Assembly (NCBI GenBank): GCA_903932805.1
Contig: CAIZHO010000007.1
Coordinates: 1-5,858 of the forward strand
Origin: an uncultured Roseiflexaceae bacterium
Lineage (GTDB): Bacteria; Chloroflexota; Chloroflexia; Chloroflexales; Roseiflexaceae
DNA length: 5,858 nt
Direction of reading: 5' to 3'
Both the position numbers and the translations under genes were made by a program. The number at the start of each line of letters is the position of its first letter. Position 1 is the stretch's first letter. Of the stretch, positions 1 through 5,682 are shown piece by piece. The notes below the pieces were generated by a model. That model was given only the letters and a program-made list of their open reading frames with translations, ran no database searches and was not told the origin of the DNA.

Positions 1-438
1 ATGCAGCACAATGCCCGCCTGCCGGGCAACGACCACATGCACCGTCAGATCCGGGTCGGTATGCACCGCCAACCAGTCCGTCGCAGGGTCCGCCAGCAGC
101 TGTATGGTGCGGTCACGCCAGTCTTCGGAATAATGAAAGACATACGGCGCCGGATGTATCCACGCCGCCAACACCCCACGCTCCAGCACCGACACCTCGA
201 TCGGCGCCGGTTGCAGCGACTCGGCCAACAGTACCTGTGCCAGTGCGCGCACCTGCGCAACCGTCAATGCCTCGTCACAGACCACCAGCACATCGAGGTC
301 ACTCTGGCCGGGCACAAACTCGCCCAGCGCCAGCGAACCATGCAGCACCACCGCACAGTCGTCGCCCAATACCGCCACAAGCTGCGCCGTCAACCGTGCG
401 ACCTGAGTCTGTACCGCGATAGGGAGCTGCGCCGTCAT
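1..438 (-). CDS. AadA-like aminoglycoside adenylyltransferase-type nucleotidyltransferase (partial, N-terminal 146 codons)
   Basis: This minus-strand frame is open from an ATG at 438 to the left edge, so the C-terminus is missing. Residues 33-53 carry the nucleotidyltransferase signature HGS-x11-DLD: G34-S35 and the metal-binding pair D47/D49. E81, in a PIEVSV context, sits where AadA enzymes have their catalytic glutamate. The later FHYSEDW and DPDLTVHVVVARQ segments resemble the linker and helical start of the ANT(3'')/ANT(9) family. Known members transfer AMP from ATP to streptomycin or spectinomycin, but many chromosomal relatives have no tested substrate, so resistance is only a possibility. 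The ATG overlaps the selB stop by one base (TGATG) with only a weak upstream Shine-Dalgarno, which suggests translational coupling to selB. A generic nucleotidyltransferase is the main alternative. The family call is fairly secure; the substrate is not. Confidence 0.75.
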   Translation of the reverse strand, partial: MTAQLPIAVQTQVARLTAQLVAVLGDDCAVVLHGSLALGEFVPGQSDLDVLVVCDEALTVAQVRALAQVLLAESLQPAPIEVSVLERGVLAAWIHPAPYVFHYSEDWRDRTIQLLADPATDWLAVHTDPDLTVHVVVARQAGIVLH

Positions 439-703
439 CAAAACCGCACCCGCGCGTCGTCACGGCGTCGGGTCACGCGCTTTTCGTCGAGGTGCTCCAG
501 CACGGCCAGGGCATATTTGCGCGTCGTCCCGAACCGATCGCGGAACTGGCCAACCGTCACCGGCCCCGCGCTATCAATGGTCGTCAGGATCCAGCTGGTC
601 ATTTCGTGCCAGGCGTCATACGAAAAAGCGACATCTGCGCCGATATCGACGAGCTGATTGCTGCCGATCAGATACTGTTGCAGTTCACGGTCCAACCCGG
701 TCG
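438..703 (-). pseudogene. selB: Detached C-terminal fragment of SelB (end of winged helix 3 plus winged helix 4)
   Basis: This frame continues selB after the shift and has no obvious start of its own. It begins TGLDRELQQYL, resembling the late part of the third winged helix, and ends with the strongly conserved final one: GPVTVGQFRDRFGTTRKYAL, then a leucine-rich helix, LDEKRVTRR and DARVRF at the stop. In characterised bacterial SelB the last winged helix binds the SECIS hairpin. Joining it to the upstream frame needs one added base (or a -1 shift) around 701-712. The joined product would be about 552 residues, still short by roughly one winged helix. The stop overlaps the start of the nucleotidyltransferase gene by one base. 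Because the RKYAL and DAR motifs are well kept, the break is either recent or an assembly error. Confidence 0.8.
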
Positions 704-2095
704 GCGGCGGCGCAGTTCCTCGCGCGGCATCCCAATGCGCAATGGGTAACGTGTCTTGTAGCCGTCGAGTGCGTTTGTGGCGTGCTCTTGGAGGGACTGC
801 AACGTGGCGGCATCGATAACCCACTCGTCGTTTAGCATGCGCACGTGCGGCATCTGTGCCAGCGTCTGCACGACCCGCGCGCGATCGAGGTGTGTCTTCT
901 GCACGAGCTCCGAGATGCTGACGGCGTTGCCGCGCACAGCCGCCCAACACAGGTCGGCAGGGCTGGCCCGCTCCAGCGCCGCCAACCGATCAATGACCTC
1001 GCTCCGAAAGCGCCGATGGCGCAATGGGTGGGTGTCGATGACCCGACCACCCGCCAACGTCATGCTGGGCGACGGCTGGCGCAACACCACCCGGTCGCCG
1101 CGCCAAAGCGGTATTGCCCGTGCCAAATGCAACTGCGCGTAGCCCGACTCACCCTGTTCGATGACGTCTGCATCGAGCAGCGTCACCCGAGCAGCGCTCT
1201 CGGCGGCCCCCACAAACACATCGACCTGCATCCCCTGCCGTAACGGCCGCGGTGCCACGCGCGCCAACGACAGGCGCACATCGATGCGGTCGGTGGGCAC
1301 AATGGTACCCGGCACCGTCACCAAATCGCCGCGGCTGATGTCGTGATGCGATACCCCTGCCAGATTGATGGCCACCCGGGCGCCCGGGCTGGCTTGTTGC
1401 AGCTTTTGGCGATGCATCTGCAAGCCGCGGATGCGGGCGCGCAGGCCGGCAGGGGCAATCTCGACTTCGTCGCCCACCTGCATATCACCAGCCTGAAGCG
1501 TGCCGGTCACCACCGCACCGAATCCGTCCATGCTGAACACCCGATCGACCCACAAACGGGCTGGTTCATCCAGCCGGGTCGGTGGGGTCAGCGTGTCGAC
1601 AAGGGTGTCGAGGGCGGTCCGGAGCGCATCCATGCCAGTGCCCGTTTTGGCCGACACGACCACCAATGGCGCGTCAGCAAGGCGCGAATCAGCCAGCTGC
1701 AGGCGGATATCCTCGACCACCAGCGGCAACCACGCAGGGTCAACCATATCGGCTTTGGTGACGACTACGATGCCGCGGGGGATCTCGAGCAACTCGATAA
1801 TCGCCAAATGTTCACGCGTCTGCGGCATCATCGACTCGTCGGCCGCGATTACCAGCAACGCAGCAGCGAAGCCACTGACCCCAGCCAGCATCTGCTTGAT
1901 GAAACGCTCATGCCCCGGTACATCGACCAGACTAATATCGCGACCAGACGGCAGTTGCATCCATGCAAAGCCCAGTTCGATGGTCATCCCACGGCGCTGT
2001 TCTTCGCGCAGGCGATCCGGATTGATTCCCGTCAGCGCCTCGACCAGGGTCGATTTGCCGTGGTCGACGTGTCCCGCGGTGCCAATAACGTACAT
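668..2095 (-). CDS. selB: Selenocysteine-specific elongation factor SelB, frameshifted and truncated before its last winged helix
   Basis: SelB is an EF-Tu-like GTPase that brings Sec-tRNA(Sec) to UGA codons marked by a SECIS hairpin. Read from the ATG at 2095, all GTPase motifs are present: GHVDHGKST (8-16), RGMTIELGFAW (35-45), DVPGH (58-62), TKAD (113-116) and SAK (148-150). Domain 2 begins near residue 185 with the family stretch DRVFSMDGFGAVVTGTL. Beta-barrel domain 3 and a first winged helix follow, to about residue 440. An AGAGGA Shine-Dalgarno six bases upstream supports this start over the in-frame ATG at 2143. The frame ends early: after the family motif RIGMPREELRRR it runs into 11 unrelated residues and a stop at 668, giving 475 residues against about 610-635 in well-known SelB proteins. 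The missing C-terminus continues in the next frame (438-703). As read, the product could bind GTP and perhaps tRNA but lacks the SECIS-binding end. selA and selC are not in the window. Confidence 0.9.
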   Translation of the reverse strand: MYVIGTAGHVDHGKSTLVEALTGINPDRLREEQRRGMTIELGFAWMQLPSGRDISLVDVPGHERFIKQMLAGVSGFAAALLVIAADESMMPQTREHLAIIELLEIPRGIVVVTKADMVDPAWLPLVVEDIRLQLADSRLADAPLVVVSAKTGTGMDALRTALDTLVDTLTPPTRLDEPARLWVDRVFSMDGFGAVVTGTLQAGDMQVGDEVEIAPAGLRARIRGLQMHRQKLQQASPGARVAINLAGVSHHDISRGDLVTVPGTIVPTDRIDVRLSLARVAPRPLRQGMQVDVFVGAAESAARVTLLDADVIEQGESGYAQLHLARAIPLWRGDRVVLRQPSPSMTLAGGRVIDTHPLRHRRFRSEVIDRLAALERASPADLCWAAVRGNAVSISELVQKTHLDRARVVQTLAQMPHVRMLNDEWVIDAATLQSLQEHATNALDGYKTRYPLRIGMPREELRRRRPGWTVNCNSI

Positions 2096-2101
2096 GCGCT
2101 G

Positions 2102-2107
2102 TCCTCT
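2102..2107 (-). promoter_or_regulatory. Shine-Dalgarno of selB
   Basis: On the minus strand AGAGGA lies six bases before the ATG at 2095. It decides the start, because the upstream in-frame ATG at 2143 would add a 16-residue tail ahead of the conserved MYVIGTAGHVDHGKS opening. Confidence 0.7.
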
Positions 2108-2182
2108 CGCGTCGCAGTATGGGCAGTTCGATTGCATCACCATGCGTCAAAACACGGTTTGTGTGGCGTTCAGAGGTGCATA

Positions 2183-2191
2183 TGGTATTAT
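2183..2191 (+). promoter_or_regulatory. Extended -10 promoter for fabF-rnc operon
   Basis: TGGTATTAT matches the extended -10 pattern (TG, one base, then a TATAAT-like hexamer). No good -35 box lies 16-18 bases upstream, which is tolerated by extended -10 promoters. The predicted start is near A2198, giving a leader of about 35 bases before the fabF ATG. This is inferred from sequence only. Confidence 0.5.
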
Positions 2192-2192
2192 A
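2187..2192 (-). promoter_or_regulatory. Candidate -10 box (TATAAT) for selB
   Basis: A perfect TATAAT on the minus strand overlaps the fabF -10 box inside the palindrome GGTATTATACC (2184-2194). No convincing -35 hexamer stands 16-18 bases upstream. It would start transcription near 2180 and give selB a leader of about 85 bases. Confidence 0.4.
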
Positions 2193-2214
2193 CCTGCAAC
2201 AGAACAACCACCGA

Positions 2215-2230
2215 TGGATAGGAGTATCCA
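2215..2230 (+). promoter_or_regulatory. Hairpin presenting the fabF Shine-Dalgarno in its loop
   Basis: TGGATA (2215-2220) pairs perfectly with TATCCA (2225-2230), leaving GGAG, the ribosome-binding core, as a four-base loop. The stem ends two bases before the fabF ATG at 2233. The AGGAG, eight bases from the ATG, fixes this start over the upstream in-frame ATG at 2119. Whether the stem limits or helps ribosome loading is unknown. Confidence 0.5.
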
Positions 2231-2232
2231 GC

Positions 2233-3480
2233 ATGCAACAGCGTCGTGTTGTCGTCACCGGAATGGGTGCAATAAGCCCCCTCGGGCTCGATATTCCCGC
2301 CTTGTGGGACGGCATCCGGACCGCCCGCAGCGGCACCGGACCGATCACTATTTGTGATGTCAGCAATCTCGAGACCCGGTTTGGTGGCGAGGTCAAAAAC
2401 TTCGATCCGACCAACTATATGGACCGCAAAGAAGCGCGCCGCAACGACCGCTTCATCCACTTCGCCGTTGCCGCCGCCAACGAAGCCATCACCATGGCTG
2501 GTATCAAAGCCACCCCAGACAACGCCGAAGACATCGGCGTCGTCGTTGGCAGCGGCATCGGCGGGATTGCCACCATCGCCGAAAACATCATGACCATGCA
2601 CGAAAAAGGCCCCGGTCGGGTCAGCCCCTTCATGGTCCCCGCCATGATTACCAACATGGCAGCGGGCCAGATCTCGATGATGCATGGCTTCAAAGGTCCG
2701 AACTTCTGCCCCACATCGGCCTGCGCCACCGCAGCCCATGCGATTGGCGAAGCAGCCGAGATTATCCGTCGCGGCGCTGCCACCATTATGATCGCCGGCG
2801 GTTCCGAAGCCCCTATCACTCCCCTCGGCATCGCCGGCTTCAATGCCAACAAAGCCGTGTCGACCAACAACGACAACCCGACCACGGCATCGCGACCATT
2901 CGACGTCACCCGTGATGGCTTTGTGCTCGCCGAAGGGGGCGCAATCGTTGTGCTCGAATCGCTCGAATCCGCCATCTCACGCGGGGCCACCATCTATGCC
3001 GAAATCATCGGCTATGGCCTCTCTGCCGACGCCTACCATATAACCTCGCCGGCCCCCGGCGGCGAAGGTGCCGGTCGTGCCATGAAGATGGCCCTGCGCA
3101 CCGCCGGGATTGTTGCCAGCGATGTCCAGTACGTCAACGCCCATGGCACCAGCACCAACGCCGGTGACATCGCCGAGACCATGGCCATCAAAACCGTCTT
3201 TGGCGACCACGCCGCCAAACTGGCCGTCAGTTCCTCCAAATCACAGCTCGGCCACCTTGTCGGTGCCGCCGGCGCGATCGAAGCCGTCATCTGCATCTTG
3301 GCCATGCAACACAGCCTCATCCCGGCAACCATCAATCTGCACAACCCAGACCCAGCCTGTGATCTCGACTATGTGCCAAACACGCCACGACCCGGCACCA
3401 TCGACATTGCGGTAAGCAACTCGTTCGGCTTCGGTGGCCACAATGTGTCGTTGGCACTGCGCCGCTGGAGTGGGCAATGA
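2233..3480 (+). CDS. fabF: Beta-ketoacyl-[acyl-carrier-protein] synthase II (FabF)
   Basis: FabF catalyses the decarboxylative condensation of acyl-ACP with malonyl-ACP that extends the chain in type II fatty acid synthesis, in the cytoplasm. The 415-residue length is normal for the family. The thiolase-fold active site is complete: nucleophile C164 in TSACATA, H304 in NAHGTST, K336 in SSSKSQLGH and H341, with the glycine-rich SFGFGGHN loop and gatekeeper F400 near the end. The start is set by AGGAG eight bases upstream and by the conserved VVVTGMGAISPLG opening. Many bacteria have acpP just upstream; here selB diverges instead, so the carrier protein must be encoded elsewhere. The stop overlaps the rnc start by four bases (ATGA), indicating coupled translation. 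FabF is preferred over FabB because of length and overall sequence character. Confidence 0.95.
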   Translation: MQQRRVVVTGMGAISPLGLDIPALWDGIRTARSGTGPITICDVSNLETRFGGEVKNFDPTNYMDRKEARRNDRFIHFAVAAANEAITMAGIKATPDNAEDIGVVVGSGIGGIATIAENIMTMHEKGPGRVSPFMVPAMITNMAAGQISMMHGFKGPNFCPTSACATAAHAIGEAAEIIRRGAATIMIAGGSEAPITPLGIAGFNANKAVSTNNDNPTTASRPFDVTRDGFVLAEGGAIVVLESLESAISRGATIYAEIIGYGLSADAYHITSPAPGGEGAGRAMKMALRTAGIVASDVQYVNAHGTSTNAGDIAETMAIKTVFGDHAAKLAVSSSKSQLGHLVGAAGAIEAVICILAMQHSLIPATINLHNPDPACDLDYVPNTPRPGTIDIAVSNSFGFGGHNVSLALRRWSGQ

Positions 3481-4217
3481 CCAAACCGGTGGCCAGTCTG
3501 CCGGAGCGCCTCGGGGTCCCGTTCACCGATATGACGCTGTTGCGCGGTGCCGTCATGCACCATTCGTATCGCTACGAACGCCCCGAGGAGGCCATTAGCC
3601 ACCCCAACACCCAGCGTCTCGAGTTCCTCGGCGACGTTGTGGTCAGCATGGTAGCGACCCAGCTCGTGTTCGATGCCTTCCCCGATGCCGACGAAGGCAC
3701 CATGACGCGCCTCCGCAGCGCCCTCATCCGTACCGAGAACCTCGCCGCCATCGCCACGCACTATGGCCTCGGCGAATACGTCATCGTCAGCAAAGGCGAA
3801 GACCACTCGGGTGCGCGCACGCGCACCAGTCTGCTTGCTGATGTCTTCGAATCAATCGTCGCTGCCATTTTTATCGACCAAGGGATGCAGGCGGTGCATG
3901 CCTTTCTGACACCGCACTTCACCGCGCACCTCGAACGATTACGCCGCGACGGCACCCCCAATGATCCACGCAGCCGCCTCCAAGAAGAGAGCCAGCGCCG
4001 CTTCAATATAACCCCACGCTACCGCACGGTGGCGATGACTGGTCCCGAGCACCAGCGTTCTTTTGTTGTCGAAGCCGACATTGGAGCCTATACACTCGGG
4101 TCTGGTACCGGGCCGAGCCAACCCATCGCCCGTGCCCAAGCGGCAGCGGTTGCGCTGCAGTACTTGGCCGAACACCCACGCTTCGACCCCAAGGTGCCGG
4201 TCGCACCCTTAGCATGA
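3477..4217 (+). CDS. rnc: Ribonuclease III
   Basis: RNase III cuts double-stranded RNA, mainly to process rRNA precursors and some mRNAs, as a homodimer. The 246-residue protein has the usual two parts. The catalytic domain (about 8-150) carries TQRLEFLGD (45-53) and LADVFESIVAA (120-130), giving the acidic metal ligands E49, D53, D122 and E125, with DEG at 72-74. The dsRNA-binding domain (about 164-232) starts DPRSRLQEESQRRF. Two departures stand out: the signature, usually NERLEFLGD, reads TQRLEFLGD, and the normally lysine-rich SKKxAE motif that contacts RNA reads SQPIARAQ (214-221). Catalysis looks intact but RNA affinity may be lower. The ATG at 3477 overlaps the fabF stop and has GGAG six bases upstream, so it is translated with fabF, an arrangement common in bacteria. 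Confidence 0.95.
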   Translation: MTKPVASLPERLGVPFTDMTLLRGAVMHHSYRYERPEEAISHPNTQRLEFLGDVVVSMVATQLVFDAFPDADEGTMTRLRSALIRTENLAAIATHYGLGEYVIVSKGEDHSGARTRTSLLADVFESIVAAIFIDQGMQAVHAFLTPHFTAHLERLRRDGTPNDPRSRLQEESQRRFNITPRYRTVAMTGPEHQRSFVVEADIGAYTLGSGTGPSQPIARAQAAAVALQYLAEHPRFDPKVPVAPLA

Positions 4218-4227
4218 AAGAACGTCC

Positions 4228-5058
4228 ATGCGCCTCTATGTGACCGGCGGCTCCGGTTATCTCGGTACCTATCTCGTCGCAGCTGCCCGCGCCCTCGGCT
4301 GGCAGGTGCGGGCGAGTCACTATAGCCACCCGATCGACGAAAGCCAAGACACCGTCGACCTCCGGCAGCGCGGTGCACTGACGCAGGCCATCAACGCCTT
4401 TCGTCCTGACGCCGTGATCCACACCGCCTACCGCCAAAACGACCCCGACCTCCACGCCGTGACCGTGCTCGGCGCCGTCGAGGCAGCAGCTGCCAGTGCC
4501 GTCATGAACGCACGCCATATTCACCTGTCGAGCGACATGGTGTTTGCAGGTACCGCCGATGAATACGACGAAATAGACATGCCGGACCCCATCGTGCCCT
4601 ACGGTGTGGCCAAAGCCGTTGCCGAAGCGGCCGTTGCCCAAGCCCACCCCGAGGCAAGCATTGTGCGCACCTCACTGATCTACAGTCTGCCAACGGCCGC
4701 ACCCGGCCGCCATGACCAGCTAGCCATCGACGCCGCAGCAGGGCGCACACCATTGGCGTTTTTCACCGACGAATGGCGCTGCCCGGTCCTTGTCGACGAA
4801 CTCAGCGCCGCACTCATCGACTTGCTCGGCCATGACCATCGCGGGCCACTCCATCTGGTGGGGGCAGCGCCAATCAGTCGCTACGATTTTGCCCGCGCGC
4901 TGGTCAGTGCCCGTGGCCTCGATGCATCGGGCATACAGGCAACAACCCTCGCCAAAAACCCCAGCCCGCGGCCTGCCAAGTTGGTGCTCCGCAGCAGTTA
5001 TACGCACCCAGCCTGGCAGTTGCGCTCGGCAGCAGAGGTCCTGGGCATCCCAACATAG
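4228..5058 (+). CDS. RmlD-like NAD(P)-dependent sugar reductase/epimerase (SDR superfamily)
   Basis: This 276-residue protein is an extended short-chain dehydrogenase. TGGSGYLG (6-13) is the Rossmann dinucleotide-binding loop, HLSSDMVFAG (99-108) resembles the RmlD STDYVFDG region, and Y125-x3-K129 is the catalytic pair. FFTDEWRCPVLVDELSAAL (178-196) and a late SPRPAKLVL segment (246-254) are typical of the dTDP-4-dehydrorhamnose reductase/MAT2B-like group. It probably reduces or epimerises a nucleotide sugar, but no other sugar-nucleotide genes are nearby, so the substrate cannot be given and true RmlD is not assured. It starts 10 bases after rnc with only a weak GAAAGAA ribosome site, which suggests it is the last gene of the fabF-rnc operon. 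A relic of an unrelated gene lies downstream on the other strand, and no clear terminator is visible. Confidence 0.82.
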   Translation: MRLYVTGGSGYLGTYLVAAARALGWQVRASHYSHPIDESQDTVDLRQRGALTQAINAFRPDAVIHTAYRQNDPDLHAVTVLGAVEAAAASAVMNARHIHLSSDMVFAGTADEYDEIDMPDPIVPYGVAKAVAEAAVAQAHPEASIVRTSLIYSLPTAAPGRHDQLAIDAAAGRTPLAFFTDEWRCPVLVDELSAALIDLLGHDHRGPLHLVGAAPISRYDFARALVSARGLDASGIQATTLAKNPSPRPAKLVLRSSYTHPAWQLRSAAEVLGIPT

Positions 5059-5342
5059 CCACGCCTGTAGCGGTGCGCGGTGAAGTTTGCTGCTACCCGA
5101 CCTCCGCAGCGCTTGTGTGCCAATGCCAACCCTGCACAGTGCCATTGCATCGAAACGACCTGCCCCGAACGACCCAGTGTGACAAACGCCGTTCTCCGGT
5201 CTAATCCGCCGAAGCAAATATTGGTCGTACCCGCATCACCCGTGGGGTAGCGGGCAATCAATGCACCGTTCGGATCCTTTTTCGGGTGCATCTGTACCAC
5301 ATTCTGCCACCCTACCCCATCCCCAAATCGGCAAATCTCGGT
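5059..5342. other. Intergenic stretch between reductase gene and tRNA promoter
   Basis: Apart from the gluconolactonase relic I see no intact gene. A 7-bp inverted repeat, ATGCACC (5261-5267) with GGTGCAT (5285-5291), brackets a T-run inside its loop instead of after the stem, so it does not look like a standard intrinsic terminator for the fabF operon. Confidence 0.5.
5109..5291 (-). pseudogene. Relic of the C-terminus of an SMP-30/gluconolactonase-like protein
   Basis: About 61 codons on the minus strand read as the last beta-propeller blade of an SMP-30/gluconolactonase/LRE-family protein. The stretch has DPNGALIARYPTGDAG, then TTNICFGGLDRRTAFVT, then a GRSGQVVSMQW...GLALAHKR ending. The family shows a similar ordered pattern: a GxLxxRIPTG strand, TNxCFGGxDxRTLYVT, and a terminal strand finishing in PGLxLA. 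Nothing upstream in any frame restores the other blades: within 50 bases comes the tRNA promoter. Downstream the frame stays open without a family-like end and runs into the 3' end of the reductase gene. There is no convincing Shine-Dalgarno before the ATG at 5291. It is best read as the leftover of a deleted gene, not a working small protein. The family match is by eye. Confidence 0.6.
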
Positions 5343-5371
5343 TTGACATTTGATTTTTGGCACCGTATAAT
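5343..5371 (+). promoter_or_regulatory. Consensus sigma-70-type promoter of the tRNA-Tyr/tRNA-Thr/tuf unit
   Basis: TTGACA (5343-5348) and TATAAT (5366-5371) are both perfect and separated by the ideal 17 bases. The start is expected near 5378, about 20 bases before tRNA-Tyr. Such a strong promoter fits stable RNA and EF-Tu expression. Confidence 0.92.
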
Positions 5372-5378
5372 ACACCTC

Positions 5379-5392
5379 GTTGTTCAAACAAC
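5379..5392 (+). repeat. Inverted repeat at the tRNA transcript start
   Basis: GTTGTT (5379-5384), CA, AACAAC (5387-5392) form a perfect 14-base inverted repeat. It sits at or just after the predicted start point and ends six bases before the tRNA-Tyr 5' end. It could be a small leader hairpin or a binding site; it could also be chance. Confidence 0.45.
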
Positions 5393-5398
5393 ATGTGT

Positions 5399-5484
5399 GG
5401 GTCGATACCGAAGTGGCCAACCGGGGCAGACTGTAAATCTGCTGGCTTACGCCTTCGCTGGTTCGAATCCAGCTCGGCCCACCA
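5399..5484 (+). tRNA. tRNA-Tyr (anticodon GTA), CCA encoded
   Basis: This is a class II tRNA of 86 bases with the long variable arm expected of bacterial tRNA-Tyr. The acceptor arm pairs GGGTCGA (5399-5405) with TCGGCCC (5474-5480), with one G-T pair. Discriminator A5481 and an encoded CCA (5482-5484) follow. The anticodon stem GCAGA/TCTGC encloses loop CTGTAAA with anticodon GTA at 5433-5435, and the T loop reads GGTTCGAATCC. Confidence 0.97.
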
Positions 5485-5537
5485 CACATCACTTCAGTGC
5501 ATTCTGGCCGATGCGCGACCGAAGAGATGTCGGTAGT

Positions 5538-5612
5538 GCCCACGTGGCTCAGTGGTAGAGCACGTCTTTGGTAAAGACGAGGTCATGGGTTCAATCCCCA
5601 TCGTGGGCTCCA
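5538..5612 (+). tRNA. tRNA-Thr (anticodon GGT), CCA encoded
   Basis: This is a 75-base cloverleaf. The acceptor arm pairs GCCCACG (5538-5544) with CGTGGGC (5602-5608), followed by discriminator T5609 and encoded CCA (5610-5612). The D arm is GCTCAGTGGTAGAGC, and the anticodon stem CGTCT/AGACG holds loop TTGGTAA with GGT at 5570-5572. The T arm is ATGGG-TTCAATC-CCCAT. It lies 53 bases after tRNA-Tyr with nothing recognisable between them, and 70 bases before tuf. Confidence 0.97.
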
Positions 5613-5668
5613 CCAATGTATTGGGTTATGCGGCGGGGGCTCAGGCCTTTCGCTGCATTCGTGTTCAT

Positions 5669-5676
5669 GGAGAGAG
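5669..5676 (+). promoter_or_regulatory. Shine-Dalgarno of tuf
   Basis: GGAGAGAG ends six bases before the ATG at 5683, a strong purine-rich site that sets the start of EF-Tu. Confidence 0.7.
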
Positions 5677-5682
5677 ATTGCA

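Noticed and set aside
1..657. Long plus-strand open frame covering the left end
   Set aside because: Its product is an arginine/histidine/glutamine-rich low-complexity sequence with no motif, and it lies opposite well-supported nucleotidyltransferase and SelB frames. It is a shadow frame.
668..712. Programmed -1 frameshift as the way to read full selB
   Set aside because: The overlap of the two frames has no slippery heptamer of the usual X XXY YYZ type, and SelB is not known to use frameshifting. The apparent loss of a domain at the same point favours a deletion.
2195..2241. Direct repeat TGCAACAG (2195-2202 and 2234-2241) in the fabF leader
   Set aside because: Only eight bases and two copies, one within the coding start, so chance is likely.
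1343..2357. Two overlapping plus-strand frames of about 290 codons opposite selB
   Set aside because: Both run antisense to the conserved GTPase domain of SelB and show no domain of their own.
2415..2993. 192-codon minus-strand frame inside fabF
   Set aside because: It mirrors the codon pattern of fabF, has an alanine/proline/methionine-rich composition, no ribosome site and no family features.
5261..5291. Inverted repeat ATGCACC/GGTGCAT as an intrinsic terminator
   Set aside because: The T-run is in the loop, not after the stem, and the loop is 17 bases long. The right arm also overlaps the gluconolactonase relic.
5612..5624. CCAA-TGTA-TTGG mini-hairpin right after tRNA-Thr
   Set aside because: A four-pair stem that overlaps the sequence next to the encoded CCA end is too weak to call a terminator or processing signal.
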